From: Isoptericola sp044389085
GTDB lineage: Bacteria > Actinomycetota > Actinomycetes > Actinomycetales > Cellulomonadaceae
DNA: 64,000 nucleotides
Direction of reading: 5' to 3'
Assembly: GCF_044389085.1 (NCBI RefSeq)
Contig: NZ_JBIRXP010000004.1
Span: forward strand, 186,001-250,000
The notes under the pieces are model-generated. The model was given only the letters and a program-made list of their open reading frames with translations, was not told the origin of the DNA and did no database searches. A program made the position numbers and the translations under genes. How positions within the stretch are numbered: position 1 is the stretch's first letter; each line of letters starts with the position of its first letter. Positions 25,821-37,205 of the stretch are shown piece by piece.

Positions 25821-26348
25821 TCAGTCGACCGGGTCCTGCAGGCGGGGCAGGGTCGCGACCAGGGTGTCGCGGATGTAGGTCAGCTCCGGCGTCGGCTCCC
25901 ACTCGGCGTCGTCCTCGGCGTCGTGCTCGGTACCGTCGCCGGGCTCCTCCCACTCACCTGCGGCGTCGTCCTGCGGGGTGCTGTAGACCCACCACAGGTT
26001 GTTCCAAGGGTCGACGAAGCGGGAGAAGACCTCGCCGAAGAACGCTGTGGGCTCCGTCACGACGTCCGCGCCACCGGCTCGCGCCCGCTGGAGCACCGTG
26101 TCCACGTCGTCGACGTAGACCTGCAGCAGGGACGGGGTGAACGGCCAGCCGGGCTTGCGCTCGCCGAACATGACGGTGGTGCCGCCGATCTGGAGCTCGG
26201 CGTGCAGCAGCAGCCCGTCGTGGTCGACGGTCCGCGCGTCGGGGTGCTCGACGCCGTCGAACACGTCGACGAGGAAGAGGATGAGGTTCTCGACGTCGCG
26301 GCTGATGATGAACGGGTTGATCGTCGAGAATCCTGGGGGGACGGCCAT
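25821..26348 (-). CDS. VOC-family protein (PhnB-like)
   Basis: A 175-residue protein with an AAAGGAG site before ATG 26348. STINPFIISRDVENLILFLVDVFDGVEH, GGTTVMFGERKPGWPFTPSLLQVYVDDVD and FFGEVFSRFVDPWNNLWWVYS match the PhnB/glyoxalase-like subgroup. The C-terminal 45 residues are acidic and extra. It is followed upstream on the same strand by an AraC-type regulator, which may control it. This VOC-AraC pair sits between the two copies of the yidC 3' end. Confidence 0.85.
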   Translation of the reverse strand: MAVPPGFSTINPFIISRDVENLILFLVDVFDGVEHPDARTVDHDGLLLHAELQIGGTTVMFGERKPGWPFTPSLLQVYVDDVDTVLQRARAGGADVVTEPTAFFGEVFSRFVDPWNNLWWVYSTPQDDAAGEWEEPGDGTEHDAEDDAEWEPTPELTYIRDTLVATLPRLQDPVD

Positions 26349-26411
26349 GGTGGCTCCTTTCGTCCCCGCCATCACACCCCGTCGGCCGGGGCCCGGTCTT
26401 GAACGAGAACG

Positions 26412-27092
26412 TCACCCGGCGGGCCGCCGGCGGGCGGCGGCCGCGAGCACCGCCGCCGGGGTCCGCCCGCGGATGAGGCGCAGGCTGCGGGTCAGGTGCG
26501 CCTGGTCGGCGAACCCGGCACGCGCCGCCGCCTCGGCCGGCGCGACGCCGGCCTGCAGGAGGGCGTAGGCCCGCTCGGCCCGCCTGACCTGCTCCACCTG
26601 CCCCGCCGTCAGCCCGACGGTGCGCCGGTAGCGGCGCTGCCAGGTGCGCGGCGACGCGCCCTCCCGCTGCCCGTCGAGCGCCGCGCGCACGCCGTGGTCC
26701 ACGCCCAGCGGGCCGAGACGCACCATCTCGTCCACCCAGTCCTCGAGCTCGTCGAAGGCCGGCAGCGTCGTCCACCGCTCCCCGAGCCGGACCTGCCCGG
26801 AGCGCACCGGCAGGTCGACGGTGGCCCCGAGCACCGGCTGCTTGTCGAGGCCCGTGACCACCACGAACGGCGCCAGCTCCACGCCCCAGTAGCTCTCCCC
26901 CACGACGCTCGTCGTGCTGCGCGCGCTCAGGCTCGGCCCGTCGAGCTCGCCGCCGAGGCTCCCGTCGGCGCGGCGGATGAAGGAGATGCCCCAGTACTCC
27001 GAGCCCGCCACGAGGTACTCCCCCCGCTCCTCCACGGTCGCGCGCCACACCGTGCGCACCGCAGAGGTCGAACCCGGCCGTTCGAGCCACAT
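26412..27092 (-). CDS. AraC-family transcriptional regulator
   Basis: A 226-residue regulator. The C-terminal 80 residues are an AraC HTH: SPRTWQRRYRRTVGLTAGQVEQVRRAERAYALLQAG, then EAAARAGFADQAHLTRSLRLIRGRTPA. The N-terminal part (GEYLVAGSEYWGISFIRR) is a cupin-like sensing domain of the kind annotated DUF6597. It lies 63 bp upstream of the VOC gene and probably regulates it. Its stop-to-start spacing with yidC on the other side is 4 bp after the yidC stop. Confidence 0.86.
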   Translation of the reverse strand: MWLERPGSTSAVRTVWRATVEERGEYLVAGSEYWGISFIRRADGSLGGELDGPSLSARSTTSVVGESYWGVELAPFVVVTGLDKQPVLGATVDLPVRSGQVRLGERWTTLPAFDELEDWVDEMVRLGPLGVDHGVRAALDGQREGASPRTWQRRYRRTVGLTAGQVEQVRRAERAYALLQAGVAPAEAAARAGFADQAHLTRSLRLIRGRTPAAVLAAAARRRPAG

Positions 27093-27096
27093 GACG

Positions 27097-27888
27097 TCAC
27101 GGTATCGCCCGTCCCCCGCCCGGGGCCGCGGGGTCGAGCGGGAAGCAGCGCCGCAGCAGGATCCGCTGGACCAGGGTCCACGCCACCGTCACCAGGAGGT
27201 ACAGCCCCGCGGCGAGCGGGACGAAGCAGGCGACGACGGCGGTGACGAACTGCAGCGCGCCGAGCGCGCGCTGCACCCCCGGTGCCCCGGCCGGCGTGCC
27301 GGCGGTCGCCGAGGGCACGGCGAGACGTCCGCCGGGCAGGGCCGCGCGCCGCGTCAGCTCGCCCACGAGGGCGACGGCGAGGACGAGGGCGCCGAGGACG
27401 GCCGCGGTCGCGACCGGGGGCACGCCGGCGGACAGCGCACCGACGAGGCTGGTGCCGAGCGGCACCCCGAGCAGCGTGTGGCCCAGCAGGGCGTTGGCCC
27501 CGCCGGCGATCTGCGCGTGCACGAACACCGCGTAGATGACCCCGACCACCGGGGCCTGCAGCAGCATCGGCAGGCAGCCGGCCAGGGGCGTGGTGCCCTC
27601 GTCGGCGTAGAGCTGCATCGTGGCGCGCTGCAGCGCCTCGGGGTCCTTGCGGTGCCGGCGCTGCAGCTCGGCGAGACGGGGAGCGAGCCGCACCCGGGTG
27701 CGCTCGGCGCGGGCCTGGGAGACCCCGACGGGGATCAGGGCCGCGCGGACGGCGAGCGTCACGGCGACGACGGCGGCCGCCGCGGCACCGGCGCCGAGGG
27801 CCGGTTCGAGCAGGTGGGTCAGGCTCATCAGGGCGTGGTAGGCGCCGCCGAGCACGGCGGCGACAGGGGGCAGGGCGAAGGGATCCAT
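27097..27888 (-). CDS. yidC: YidC/Oxa1-family membrane insertase
   Basis: A 263-residue polytopic protein. It has the short Gram-positive YidC plan: MSLTHLLEPALGAGAAAAAVVAVTLAVRAALIPV (TM1), the cytoplasmic hairpin with RLAELQRRHRKDPEALQRATMQLYADEGTTPLAGCLPMLLQAPVV, and TM helices ending at FVTAVVACFVPLAAGLYLLV. The conserved arginine of the hydrophilic groove lies in TLAVRAALIPV. It is probably a paralogue rather than the housekeeping copy, because no rpmH, rnpA or jag neighbours are present. DUF6412 is encoded upstream on the same strand. Confidence 0.88.
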   Translation of the reverse strand: MDPFALPPVAAVLGGAYHALMSLTHLLEPALGAGAAAAAVVAVTLAVRAALIPVGVSQARAERTRVRLAPRLAELQRRHRKDPEALQRATMQLYADEGTTPLAGCLPMLLQAPVVGVIYAVFVHAQIAGGANALLGHTLLGVPLGTSLVGALSAGVPPVATAAVLGALVLAVALVGELTRRAALPGGRLAVPSATAGTPAGAPGVQRALGALQFVTAVVACFVPLAAGLYLLVTVAWTLVQRILLRRCFPLDPAAPGGGRAIP

Positions 27889-28017
27889 GGGGTGTCCTCG
27901 GTCGAACGGTCGGGTTCGCGTTCGCCGAACACCCCGCGGGCGTGCGGGGTCCGCCGCGCAGCGCGCGACGGCGTGCCGTCCGGGGCGCGGACGGTCAGGG
28001 CAGGGCCCGAGGGGTGA

Positions 28018-28302
28018 TCAGCCGGCGAGGACGCCAGGAGCGCGGGGCCGGGGGCGGCCGGGCGCGTGGGGATCGCTCTGGGTGACGAGCGGCGGGACGT
28101 CGTCGGCGCGCCGCACGACGGGTGCGGTCACGGGCACCAGCCGCGGGGCGGTCGCCGTGGCGCGGGCCACGAAGCTCAGCGCCATCGCGGCGAGGCCGGC
28201 GGCGCCGACCAGGAGGAGCAGGGTCGTCAGCGTCGGGGTGCCGAGCAGGACGGCGAGCGACGACGCCGCGTCACGCGCGAGCACCAGCAGGGCGTCACCC
28301 AT
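28018..28302 (-). CDS. DUF6412-like small membrane protein
   Basis: A 94-residue protein. A single strong hydrophobic segment (TLTTLLLLVGAAGLAAMALSFVARA) follows a short N-terminal helix. The C-terminal half is Pro/Arg-rich. Proteins of this type (DUF6412) commonly sit beside accessory yidC genes in actinobacteria, as here; the family assignment is from memory. ATG 28302 follows GGGAGG. Confidence 0.7.
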   Translation of the reverse strand: MGDALLVLARDAASSLAVLLGTPTLTTLLLLVGAAGLAAMALSFVARATATAPRLVPVTAPVVRRADDVPPLVTQSDPHAPGRPRPRAPGVLAG

Positions 28303-28364
28303 GCTGCCTCCCCTCGTGGACCTCGAACCGCCCCGCCACGATAGCGCGCGCTCGTCAGGTCTCG

Positions 28365-29170
28365 TCAGGTCTCGTCGGCGAGCCGGGCGAAGGTGGCGAG
28401 CGGGCCGGCGAGCACGCCGCCCTCGACGGGCAGGGTCACCCCCGTGATCCACGCGGCGTCGTCGGACGCGAGGAACGCGACGGCCGCGGCGACGTCCTCC
28501 GGCTCGCCCACGCGGCCGAGCGGGTACATCGGCGCGAGGCGGTCGGGGCCGCCCTGGTCGTCCCAGACGCGGGTGCGGATCGTGCCGGGCGCGACGACGT
28601 TGACGCGCACGCCGTCCGGCCCGAGGCGGACCGCGAGGTTCTTCGCCAGCACGCCCAGCCCGGCCTTCGCGGCGGAGTAGGCGTCGCCGCCGAACGCCGC
28701 GAGCCCGTTGACCGACCCGACCAGCACGACGGCGCCGCCCGGGCGGGTCAGGTGCGGCGCCGCGGCCCGCACCACACGGGCGGGGCCGGTGAGATTGAGG
28801 TCCACCGTGGCCGCCCAGTCGGCGTCGGTGCCGCCGTCGAGCTGGTCCGGGTGCGGCAGCGCGCCGCCCGCGACGTTGACCAGCGCGTCCAGGCGTCCGT
28901 GCCGGGTGACGGCGGCCGCCACCGCGGCCTCGACCGACGCGGGGTCGGTGAGGTCGCAGGGCACGACGAGCGCGCGCTCGCGGGCGGGCGGCTCGAGCCC
29001 CGCCCGCACCTCCTCGGCCGCGGCGGCGTCGACGTCCGCCAGCACCACCGCCGCGCCCTCGGCGGACAGGCGGCGCGCGACGGCGGCGCCGATGCCGTGC
29101 GCGGCCCCCGTCACGAGCGCGACGCGCCCGGCGAAGCGGTCCGTCGCTCTCCCCCGCCCGCCGTCCCGCA

Positions 29171-29171
<1 letters not shown>
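28365..29171 (-). CDS. SDR-family oxidoreductase
   Basis: A 268-residue classical short-chain dehydrogenase. TGAAHGIGAAVARRL binds NAD(P). NVAGG, the catalytic Ser in LVGSVNG, YSAAKAGLGVLAKNLAVRLGPDGVRVNVVAPGTIRT (Tyr and Lys) and the family C-terminus ASDDAAWITGVTLPVEGG complete it. The ATG overlaps the stop of the UvrA-like gene, so the two are co-translated. The substrate is unknown. Confidence 0.9.
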
Positions 29172-31564
<2,393 letters not shown>

Positions 31565-31607
31565 CGTGGTGCTCCTTCGGGTGGTGGGTGCGGTCGGACG
31601 CGGGTGG

Positions 31608-32189
31608 TCAGACACGGGTGAGCGGCAGGTGCGGCGGAGGCGGCAGCACGACGTCGACGACGTCCCCGGGCCGGACCACGCCGCCGCGCGACACGATGCC
31701 CATGACACCGGCCAGCCGCACCACCTCGCCGTCGTCGCCGCGACGCAGCAGCTGCTTGAGCAGGCCGGGCTGGAAGTCGTTGATCCGCTGGCAGGGGTTG
31801 CGCAGGCCCGTGACCGTCACGACGGCGTCGCCGACGGTCAGCCGGGTGCCCACGGGCAGCGAGAGCAGGTCGATCCCGCGGGTGGTGACGTTCTCCTCCA
31901 GGTCGCCGGGCGCCACGTCGTGGCCGGCGGCGGCGAGGAGGTCGAAGAGCTCGGCGTGGATGAGGTGCACCTGGCGCAGGTTCGGCTGCGAGGCGTCCCG
32001 GGCGACCCGGCTGCGGTGCTGCACGGTGACCCCCGCGTGCGCGTCGCCCACGACCCCCACGCCCTCGACCAGCACGATCCGGTCGACGGACGGCTTGCTG
32101 AAGCCGTGGACGCCGCTCGCGTGCACCGCGACGACGCTCGCCGTCGTGCCGGACGACGGGGTGGCGGGCGAGGGGTCCGTCACGGTCAC
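31608..32189 (-). CDS. MOSC-domain protein
   Basis: A 193-residue single MOSC domain. GVVGDAHAG, HRSRVARDASQPNLRQVHLIHAELFDLL, GDLEENVTTRGIDLLSLPVGTRL and LRNPCQRINDFQPGLLKQLL are diagnostic; the Cys in NPCQRI is the conserved MOSC cysteine that handles sulfur or molybdenum cofactor. Stand-alone MOSC proteins such as YiiM reduce N-hydroxylated bases or act in sulfur transfer. The start is GTG 32189, 6 bp after AAGGAG. Confidence 0.88.
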   Translation of the reverse strand: MTVTDPSPATPSSGTTASVVAVHASGVHGFSKPSVDRIVLVEGVGVVGDAHAGVTVQHRSRVARDASQPNLRQVHLIHAELFDLLAAAGHDVAPGDLEENVTTRGIDLLSLPVGTRLTVGDAVVTVTGLRNPCQRINDFQPGLLKQLLRRGDDGEVVRLAGVMGIVSRGGVVRPGDVVDVVLPPPPHLPLTRV

Positions 32190-32225
32190 CTGTGCTCCTT
32201 CGGTCTGCGGGTCCGGCGGCTCGGC

Positions 32226-32429
32226 TCAGCCGTGCAGCTCTGCCAGAGCCTTGTCGATGCGGCGCGCCTCTGTCGAGGGCTGCCGGGCCCCGTCGACGAC
32301 GCGTGGCTCGGTGCCGGGCGCCGGCTCGTCGACGGACCGCCACCGCGTGACCGCTCCTTCGCTGCCGTCGGCACCGGTGACGGTACGCCGGGTGAGGCGC
32401 GGGAGCCCCGGGACGCACACGTCAGGCAC
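32226..32429 (-). CDS. Small hypothetical protein
   Basis: A 67-residue frame with strong third-position GC bias, so probably real, although no ribosome site is obvious. It begins with GTG 32429, 39 bp after the VOC stop on the same strand. The sequence (LTRRTVTGADGSEGAVTRWRSVDEPA, ending RRIDKALAELHG) matches nothing I know. Confidence 0.5.
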   Translation of the reverse strand: MPDVCVPGLPRLTRRTVTGADGSEGAVTRWRSVDEPAPGTEPRVVDGARQPSTEARRIDKALAELHG

Positions 32430-32468
32430 CGGCCGGGACGACGCGGGCGACCGGGTGGGCCACGGCGC

Positions 32469-32900
32469 TCACCCGACCTGGTCGATGCGGACCATGTTGC
32501 CCGCGGGGTCACGGAAGGCGCAGTCGCGCACGCCCCAGGGCTGCTCGGCGGGCTCGGAGACCACCTCGGCGTCGGCGGCCTGGAGCCTGGCGAAGACGCC
32601 GTCCAGGTCCTTGGTGCCCAGGATGATCGACTGGTAGCTGCCCTTGGCCATGAGCTCGCGGATGGTGCGGCGCTCGTCGTCGGTGACGCCGGGGTCGGCG
32701 GCGGGCGGGGTGAGGACGAGGCGGGTCTCGGGCTGCGCCGGCGAGACGAAGGTCAGCCAGCGCATCTCGCCCTGGCCGACGTCCTGGACCAGCTCGAAGC
32801 CGAGCAGGTCGCGGTAGAAGCCCAGGGAGGCCTCCGGGTCGGTGTGCGGGAGGAAGGTCGTGTGGATGGTGATGTCGATGTCGTTCGTGGAGTCGCTCAT
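32469..32900 (-). CDS. VOC-family protein
   Basis: A 143-residue glyoxalase-fold protein. ITIHTTFLPHTDPEASLGFYRDLLGFELVQDVG, MRWLTFVSPAQPETRLVLTPP and CAFRDPAGNMVRIDQ are the family strands. It lies 5 bp downstream of the AraC-type gene on the same strand, so the two form an operon and the regulator probably controls it. The ligand is unknown. Confidence 0.88.
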   Translation of the reverse strand: MSDSTNDIDITIHTTFLPHTDPEASLGFYRDLLGFELVQDVGQGEMRWLTFVSPAQPETRLVLTPPAADPGVTDDERRTIRELMAKGSYQSIILGTKDLDGVFARLQAADAEVVSEPAEQPWGVRDCAFRDPAGNMVRIDQVG

Positions 32901-32905
32901 GACAT

Positions 32906-33352
<447 letters not shown>

Positions 33353-33397
33353 GATGCGATGCTTCCACGGCCGGCCGGCACCCGCGCGCCGCTGAGA

Positions 33398-33973
33398 TCA
33401 CGGCGTCGCCAGCCGGGCGTGCAGGTGCATGTCGTGCCAGCCGTCGAGGTGCCGCACGGACTGCCGCAGCACGCCCTCGGCCTCGAAGCCCGCCTTCTCG
33501 GCGACGCGGCACGACGACGGGTTGTCGGTCGAGTGCACCAGCTCCAGCCGGTGGAAGCCGGCGGCGAACGCCCACCCCGCCGCCACGACCAGCGCGGCGG
33601 GAGCCACCCCGCGGCCCCGGGCGGCGGGGGCCGTCCAGTACGCGACGGCGCCCACGCCGTGCGGGTCGAACGTCTTGACGGCCGTCCGGCCCAGCACGAC
33701 CGAGTCGTCGGTCGCGTCCGCGACCGCCCAGCTCGACTCGCGACCGTCGGCCCAGCCCGCCCGCCAGCCGTCGAGCACCTCGCGCGCCTCGTCGTCCGAC
33801 TCCAGGACGCGCACGTGCCACTGCTGGATCGCGGCGTCGGCGTAGACGGCGCGCACCGCAGCCGCGTCCTCGACGCGCCACGGCCGCAGCCGCGCACCCG
33901 CCGCGGGCACGTCGAGCACCGGCTGCTCGGGGTCGGTGAAGGGCGCGAACGTCACGGGCAGCAGGGTGGGCAC
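33398..33973 (-). CDS. GNAT N-acetyltransferase (RimJ/RimL type)
   Basis: A 191-residue protein. RLRPWRVEDAAAVRAVYAD, AVAYWTAPAARGRGVAPAALVVAAGWAF and VHSTDNPSSCRVAEKAGFEAEGVLRQSVRHLDGWHDMHLHARL fit the RimJ/RimL subgroup. GTG start at 33973. It is transcribed alone. Confidence 0.87.
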   Translation of the reverse strand: MPTLLPVTFAPFTDPEQPVLDVPAAGARLRPWRVEDAAAVRAVYADAAIQQWHVRVLESDDEAREVLDGWRAGWADGRESSWAVADATDDSVVLGRTAVKTFDPHGVGAVAYWTAPAARGRGVAPAALVVAAGWAFAAGFHRLELVHSTDNPSSCRVAEKAGFEAEGVLRQSVRHLDGWHDMHLHARLATP

Positions 33974-34024
33974 GCGGCGATCCTGGCACCGTCGTCGGCC
34001 GGCGCGCCAGCCCGTTCGTGCTGT

Positions 34025-34936
34025 TCAGCGGCGCGAGCCGAGGGTGCCGAGACCGCGCACGACGACGTCCGCGACGGTGGCGGCGTGCCGTCCGTCCGGG
34101 TCCAGCTCGGGGTCGAAGACCGTGACGGACGCGCCCAGCGCCCACGGCGCGAGGGTGCGGAGCAGCTCGACCAGCTGGTCCGGGTCCAGCCCGCCCGCGT
34201 CCGGGCTGTCGACGGCGGGCATCCATGTCGGATCGAGCACGTCGACGTCCACCTGCAGCCAGAACCCGCCCGCCGTGCCGACGGCCGCCAGCACCCGGTC
34301 GCCCGCCGCCGTCCCGCCGACGCGGATCACCTCCGCGGCCGGGACCACGTCGGCCAGCAGGCCCCGCACCTCGGCGGCTTCCTCGTCGTCGTCCCGGCAC
34401 CCCACGTGCACCGCCCGGGCCGGCTCGACGTACGGACCGAGCCCGTCGACGTCCGCGACCTCCGGCAGGTGCAGCCCGACCGCCGCCGCCAGGTCCTCCC
34501 CCGCCAGGCTGCCGTAGGCGTCGCTGTTGCCGGGGTGCCGGAAGTCGGTGTGACCGTCCACGTGGACCAGCCCGGCTCCCGGGCGCGCCGCCAGGGACCG
34601 CAGCGCCAGGCCGGCGCCGACCAGCAGGCTGCAGTCGCCGCCGAGCACCAGCGGCGTCCGCCCCTCGTCGACCAGCTCCACGATCCGCCGGGACAGTCGC
34701 CGCGCGTGGTCGACGACCGCCGCCTGGTTGCGGATCGTGCCGGGCGGCCGGCGCCCGTCGTCGTCCACGTACGGCCCCGGCTCGACGATGCCCGCGTCGA
34801 CGGCCCCGGCGGACGCCAGGCGCCGGTGCAGGCCCGCCGCGCGCAACGCCTCGGGCGCGCGCCACGTGCCCGGCAGCCTGCCCGGCGCCGGCGGGCGCAG
34901 GCCGAGGTTCGTGGGGGCCGACAGCAGCGCGATCAC
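34025..34936 (-). CDS. Arginase/agmatinase-family (ureohydrolase) protein
   Basis: A 303-residue ureohydrolase-fold protein. The motifs are VLGGDCSLLVGAG, LVHVDGHTDF, and LQVDVDVLDPTWMPA, the three manganese-binding blocks. In the first block the usual His of GGDHS is Cys, a substitution that should weaken one metal site. The C-terminus (GASVTVFDPELDPDG) fits arginase-type proteins. The start is GTG 34936. Its start lies 17 bp from the stop of the multicopper oxidase gene. It may hydrolyse a guanidino compound, but arginase activity is not assured. Confidence 0.82.
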   Translation of the reverse strand: MIALLSAPTNLGLRPPAPGRLPGTWRAPEALRAAGLHRRLASAGAVDAGIVEPGPYVDDDGRRPPGTIRNQAAVVDHARRLSRRIVELVDEGRTPLVLGGDCSLLVGAGLALRSLAARPGAGLVHVDGHTDFRHPGNSDAYGSLAGEDLAAAVGLHLPEVADVDGLGPYVEPARAVHVGCRDDDEEAAEVRGLLADVVPAAEVIRVGGTAAGDRVLAAVGTAGGFWLQVDVDVLDPTWMPAVDSPDAGGLDPDQLVELLRTLAPWALGASVTVFDPELDPDGRHAATVADVVVRGLGTLGSRR

Positions 34937-34953
34937 GCCGCCAGCGTGGCAGG

Positions 34954-36549
34954 TCACCCGTGGTCGTGCAGGGCGGCCGCGCCCCGCGGCCCGTACCCGT
35001 CGCCCACCGCCGGACCGGAGGCGTCGTGCCCGGCGTCGTGCCCGGCGTCGTGCCCGCCGCGCCCCGAGAGCGCGGCCGACGGCCCCGGCCGCGCGTCGGA
35101 CCCCGGCTCGACGACGAGGAGCTGGCCCATCATCCCCTCGTCCTCGTGCAGCAGCATGTGGCAGTGGTACATGTACGGCAGCACGTCGTCCGTGTAGTCC
35201 TCGAACCGCAGCAGCAGCCGGTAGGTGCGGCGCGGCTCCAGGTAGACGGTGTCCTTCGGGCCGGCGAGCTCCGGCGGCGGCGCCTGCCCGTCGATCGTGA
35301 GGACCCGGAACTGCACGTCGTGCACGTGGAAGCTGTGCGGCATCGGGATGGTGTTGCGCACCTCCCACACCTCGGTGCTGCCGACGGTCGCGACCTCGTC
35401 GATGCGGCCGGCGTCCATCCGCTCGCCGTTGATCGTGCGCTCGTCGAGGTCGAACGTGCGGGTCACGGTCGCATCCTCCTCGTGCAGCGCGTCCTCGGCC
35501 GCGTGCCGCGAGCGCCCCCACGACGGCTCCGGCGACGGCGCCAGCTCGTCCGCCGCGCGCAGCTCCAGCACGTCGAACGCGTCGTTGCCGCCCATCGCAA
35601 ACGGCGCCGCGACGCCGCCCAGGTCGGCCTCCGACGAGCGCAGCCGCGCGGTTTCCCCGGGCTCCATCGCGACCACCACCTCGGCCCGCTCCCCCGGCGC
35701 CAGCCGGACGTGGTCCAGCCGCACCGGGGCGTCGAGGAGGCCGCCGTCGGTGGCCACGAGGTCCATCTCCCGGTCCGCGAACCCGAGCGCGTACGTGCGC
35801 GCGGTCGACCCGTTGAGCAGCCGCACCCGCACCCGCTCGGTCGTGACGCGCTGGTACGCGCCGGCGACACCGTTCGTCACGACCGTGCCGCCGAGCGTGC
35901 CCGGCTCGCCGCCGTCGTCCTTCAGCACGAGCCGCCCGTCGTCGCCGATCACCTTGTCCTGCACGACGACCGGGACGTCGTCGACGCCGTACTCCTGCGG
36001 CAGGTCGGCGGCGCGCGACGCGTCGTCGTCGAGCAGGAACAGCCCGGCGAGGCCGCGGTACACGTGCTCCTCCGTCTCGCCGTGCGGGTGCGGGTGGTAC
36101 CAGAGCGTCGCGGCGGGCTGGTCGATCGTCCAGGTGGGCCGCCACGTGGCGCCCGGCTCGACGGGCTGGTGCGGGCCGCCGTCCATCGCTGCAGGCAGGT
36201 GCATGCCGTGCCAGTGCACGCTGGTCGTGACGTCCAGGTCGTTGGCCACCTCGACGGCGACCTTCTCGCCGCGCTCCGCCCGCAGCGTCGGGCCGAGGTA
36301 GGCCCCGTCGAAGCCCCAGGTGGGGGTCTCGACGCCGGGCAGCAGCTCGGTCGTCCCCTCCTGCGCGGTGAGGCGGAAGGTACGGACGCCGTCGGCGACG
36401 GTCGACTCCGCGAGCGGCGGGATCGGCAGCTCGCGCGAGAACTCCGGCTCGTCGACGGGCGTCACCGAGCCGGGGATCGCCCCGCACCCTGCGGCGAGGG
36501 CCGTGACGACGGCGGCGAGCGCCGCGACCGCCGTCCACCGCCGGGTCAT
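34954..36549 (-). CDS. Multicopper oxidase (lipoprotein)
   Basis: A 531-residue laccase-like enzyme. The signal peptide ends with a lipobox (VVTALAAGC). All copper sites are visible: HWHGMHLP and HPHPHG in the first domain, and HSFHVHDVQF and YHCHMLLHEDEGMMG in the last. A GGHDAGHDAGHDA stretch and a final HDHG lie after the catalytic core and may bind extra copper. Family roles are cuprous-ion or phenol oxidation outside the membrane. It overlaps by ATGA the membrane-protein gene upstream, with which it forms an operon. Confidence 0.9.
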   Translation of the reverse strand: MTRRWTAVAALAAVVTALAAGCGAIPGSVTPVDEPEFSRELPIPPLAESTVADGVRTFRLTAQEGTTELLPGVETPTWGFDGAYLGPTLRAERGEKVAVEVANDLDVTTSVHWHGMHLPAAMDGGPHQPVEPGATWRPTWTIDQPAATLWYHPHPHGETEEHVYRGLAGLFLLDDDASRAADLPQEYGVDDVPVVVQDKVIGDDGRLVLKDDGGEPGTLGGTVVTNGVAGAYQRVTTERVRVRLLNGSTARTYALGFADREMDLVATDGGLLDAPVRLDHVRLAPGERAEVVVAMEPGETARLRSSEADLGGVAAPFAMGGNDAFDVLELRAADELAPSPEPSWGRSRHAAEDALHEEDATVTRTFDLDERTINGERMDAGRIDEVATVGSTEVWEVRNTIPMPHSFHVHDVQFRVLTIDGQAPPPELAGPKDTVYLEPRRTYRLLLRFEDYTDDVLPYMYHCHMLLHEDEGMMGQLLVVEPGSDARPGPSAALSGRGGHDAGHDAGHDASGPAVGDGYGPRGAAALHDHG

Positions 36550-36998
36550 CGGGCGCCGCCGCGGGCCTTCTGGACGCCGAGCGCGACGACGCCGGCGAGC
36601 GCGCCCCAGCCGGCGTCCATCGCGAGCGCCGGGACCGCCGTCCACGCGGCCGCCCCCTCGCCGCCCGGCCCCACGCCGCCGAACAGCGTCGAGACGAGGA
36701 GGGCGAGGACACCGGACGCGAGCCCGGTCAGGGTCAGGGTGAGCACGGGTCGGGGCACCCGGCCGAGGCCGACGACGCCGATCCACACGACGGCGGTGAG
36801 CGCGACGATGCCGAGCACCCGCGGCGCGCCCGTGCCGCCGATGCCGGTGAGCCCGGTGAGCGGCCACAGCAGCGCCATCGAGGCGAGCCCGGCGACGTCG
36901 GGCCAGGAGATGCCGGCACGCGTCGGTGTCGAGGGCGGTGTCGAGGCCGGTGTCGAAGGCTGTGGACGGGGCTGGGGAGAAGGCAGGTTCGAAGTCAT
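36546..36998 (-). CDS. Small integral membrane protein, operon partner of the multicopper oxidase
   Basis: A 150-residue protein. A Pro/Ser/Thr-rich N-terminus of about 30 residues precedes four hydrophobic helices (for example LASMALLWPLTGLTGIGG, VLGIVALTAVVWIGVVGLG, LTLTGLASGVLALLVSTLF, MDAGWGALAGVVALGV). No family is recognised. The stop overlaps the multicopper oxidase start. ATG start at 36998. Confidence 0.75.
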   Translation of the reverse strand: MTSNLPSPQPRPQPSTPASTPPSTPTRAGISWPDVAGLASMALLWPLTGLTGIGGTGAPRVLGIVALTAVVWIGVVGLGRVPRPVLTLTLTGLASGVLALLVSTLFGGVGPGGEGAAAWTAVPALAMDAGWGALAGVVALGVQKARGGAR

Positions 36999-37038
36999 GC
37001 CCCGACCCTCCCGGCGGGCACGGGGGCGACACATCGGC

Positions 37039-37055
37039 GCAGGAGCGTCTCCTGC
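37039..37055. promoter_or_regulatory. Possible operator upstream of the membrane protein-multicopper oxidase operon
   Basis: A 7-bp inverted repeat GCAGGAG-CGT-CTCCTGC, 41 bp upstream of the minus-strand start. It could be an operator; no matching regulator is known. Confidence 0.35.
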
Positions 37056-37104
37056 TGTCGCCCCGGGGCGACAGCGACCCTGACCGTTCACCCACCCGTC
37101 GTGT

Positions 37105-37174
37105 GCCGAACAGGCGGTTGACACCGTTATCGGCCCGATTCGTGCGCGATAACGGTGTCAACCGCCTGGTCGGC
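37105..37174. repeat. 28-bp inverted repeat, dispersed family copy 1
   Basis: Arms 37105-37132 and 37147-37174 begin GCCGAACAGGCGGTTGACAC and pair over 28 bp with one mismatch; the loop is 14 nt. The element sits between divergent genes, so it is not a gene-end terminator. Copies 2 and 3 are at 41782 and 63525. Confidence 0.9.
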
Positions 37175-37205
37175 GCCCTCCCGGGGCGGCGCCTAGCCTG
37201 ACCGC

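Noticed and set aside
27097..27888. Primary yidC of the rpmH-rnpA-yidC-jag locus
   Set aside because: None of those neighbours is present. DUF6412 and AraC genes flank it, so it is treated as an accessory copy.
37105..37174. Simple rho-independent terminator
   Set aside because: It lies between divergent gene starts, and its arm sequence is shared with two remote copies, so it is reported as a repeat instead.
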